A DNA stretch of 7,712 nt from Bacteroidales bacterium UBA1204 (lineage in GTDB: Bacteria; Bacteroidota; Bacteroidia; Bacteroidales; F082). The notes under the pieces were generated by a model. That model was not told the DNA's origin. It was given only the letters and a program-made list of their open reading frames with translations, and made no database searches. Within the stretch, counting starts at the first letter, position 1. Every line of letters starts with the position of its first letter. A program made the translations under genes and the position numbers. Location: positions 1-7,712 of the forward strand of contig DBXU01000108.1 of the NCBI GenBank assembly GCA_002310075.1. The letters run 5' to 3'. Below are positions 6,966 through 7,712 of the stretch, piece after piece.

Positions 6966-7712
6966 TTAATCCTCCGTGTTGGTTTCGTTAAACTCATCAA
7001 TCCATTGCTTCAGTTTGGCCTGTATCAAGGTCTTGTCAGGCAGATAGAGCGAATACTGCGATGCGTATATGTTGGCTTCTTTGGGCAAAGTGAGTTCCAC
7101 CAAAGCGTCGTTTTTCTCCTCACACAGCAAAATGCCAATGGTGGGCTTCTCGAAGTCCTGCTTCACATGCCTGTCGTAATAATTGACATACATCTGCATC
7201 TGCCCCAAATCCTGGTGAGTCAGTTTTCCCGTCTTCAAATCAATCAACACATAGCATTGCAGCAAGCGGTTGTAAAACACAAGATCAACGTAAAAGTGCT
7301 GTTCATCAAAGGTGAAACGTTTCTGTCGTGCCTCGAAAAGGAAGCCCTTGCCCATTTCCAACAAGAACTGCTGCATCTTTCCGATAATGGCCTTCTCCAA
7401 TTTCGATTCTGAATAGGCGGCATCAGGTTTCAACCCCAAGAACTCCAGCGTAAGCGGATTCTTGATGATGTCATCGGGCTTTTCCACAGTCTGGCCTTCA
7501 CGGGCGAGCCTCATGACCTCCTCTTTGTCGCGACTCAACGCCAAGCGTTCGTATAGACTGCTGCCCACCTGACGGCTAAGCTGCTTCACAGACCATTGCT
7601 GCTGGGTGGCCTCAATTTCATAGAAACTGCGTGCCTCAATGTTTTCAATGCGCATCAGCACCAAATAGTGCGACCAACTGAGCGTAAACCGAGGCAAACG
7701 AATTGGGGCAAC
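6966..7712 (-). CDS. YhcG/DUF1016-type PD-(D/E)XK nuclease domain protein (N-terminus outside window)
   Basis: The frame is open to the right edge, so the true start is beyond it; 248 residues are visible out of about 350-375 usual for the family. Numbered from the edge, the end of the DUF1016 N-terminal domain is seen (LSWSHYLVLMRIEN, then WSVKQLSRQV and LYERLALS). The C-terminal nuclease-fold domain starts near NPLTLEFLGL (85-94). Its signature is YVDLVFYN (Asp143), VLIDLKTGKLT (Asp158, Lys160) and GQMQMYVNYYD (Gln171 onward). The usual Glu of the E-x-K motif is Asp, which is normal for this family. Such proteins are commonly found in type I restriction loci of Bacteroidetes, often between hsdM and hsdS, but their biochemical role is unsettled; they may cut or process DNA. 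The stop lies four bases before the hsdS start, so the two are almost certainly co-transcribed. Confidence 0.9.
   Translation of the reverse strand, partial: VAPIRLPRFTLSWSHYLVLMRIENIEARSFYEIEATQQQWSVKQLSRQVGSSLYERLALSRDKEEVMRLAREGQTVEKPDDIIKNPLTLEFLGLKPDAAYSESKLEKAIIGKMQQFLLEMGKGFLFEARQKRFTFDEQHFYVDLVFYNRLLQCYVLIDLKTGKLTHQDLGQMQMYVNYYDRHVKQDFEKPTIGILLCEEKNDALVELTLPKEANIYASQYSLYLPDKTLIQAKLKQWIDEFNETNTED
6971..6975 (-). promoter_or_regulatory. Shine-Dalgarno site that decides the hsdS start
   Basis: GGAGG on the minus strand lies inside the last codons of the YhcG-type gene, nine bases before the ATG at 6961. Such a strong site is unusual for Bacteroidetes, though it also codes for Glu-Asp here, so some of the match may be chance. 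Confidence 0.55.

Noticed and set aside
6962..7000. An upstream ATG that would lengthen HsdS by 13 residues.
   Set aside because: The added residues do not resemble HsdS, they overlap the upstream gene, and the inner ATG at 6961 has a well-spaced GGAGG.

Overview
The window looks like a Bacteroidales-type chromosome (Bacteroides, Prevotella or a relative). This is inferred from protein style, from the gene set (a YhcG-type nuclease beside hsdS and hsdR), and from AT-rich leaders without strong Shine-Dalgarno sites for most genes. The exact taxon cannot be fixed by reading alone. There are no RNA genes, CRISPR arrays, insertion sequences or integrases in the window.

Layout. Bases 1-369 (+) hold the 3' end of an O-methyltransferase-like gene that enters from the left edge. 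After only 33 bases it meets, convergently, a minus-strand operon that fills the rest of the window. Read in the direction of transcription, from right to left, the operon is: the 3' part of a YhcG/DUF1016-type PD-(D/E)XK nuclease gene (7712-6966, its 5' end outside the window); hsdS, the type I restriction specificity subunit (6961-5732); a 703-codon gene of unrecognised family (5703-3592); and hsdR, the type I restriction motor/nuclease subunit (3588-403). Gaps between genes are 4, 28 and 3 bases, so the four genes are probably one transcript. The modification gene hsdM is not in the window and is expected upstream, beyond base 7712.

How the genes work together. HsdS would set the DNA target, HsdM (not seen) would methylate it, and HsdR would translocate and cut unmethylated DNA. 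The YhcG-type protein is a frequent companion of such loci, with an unsettled role. The most interesting gene is the one between hsdS and hsdR. It appears to encode a multidomain protein: a possible winged-helix N-terminus, a divergent PIN-like nuclease core with four well-placed acidic residues, a long coiled coil, and a two-helix membrane hairpin. It is much more AT-rich than hsdR and looks like an accessory module acquired by the restriction operon. That position is comparable to known passenger genes in type I loci such as prrC, rloA and rloB. A membrane-tethered PIN-like effector linked to restriction is the main candidate for an undescribed system here, and this function is inference.
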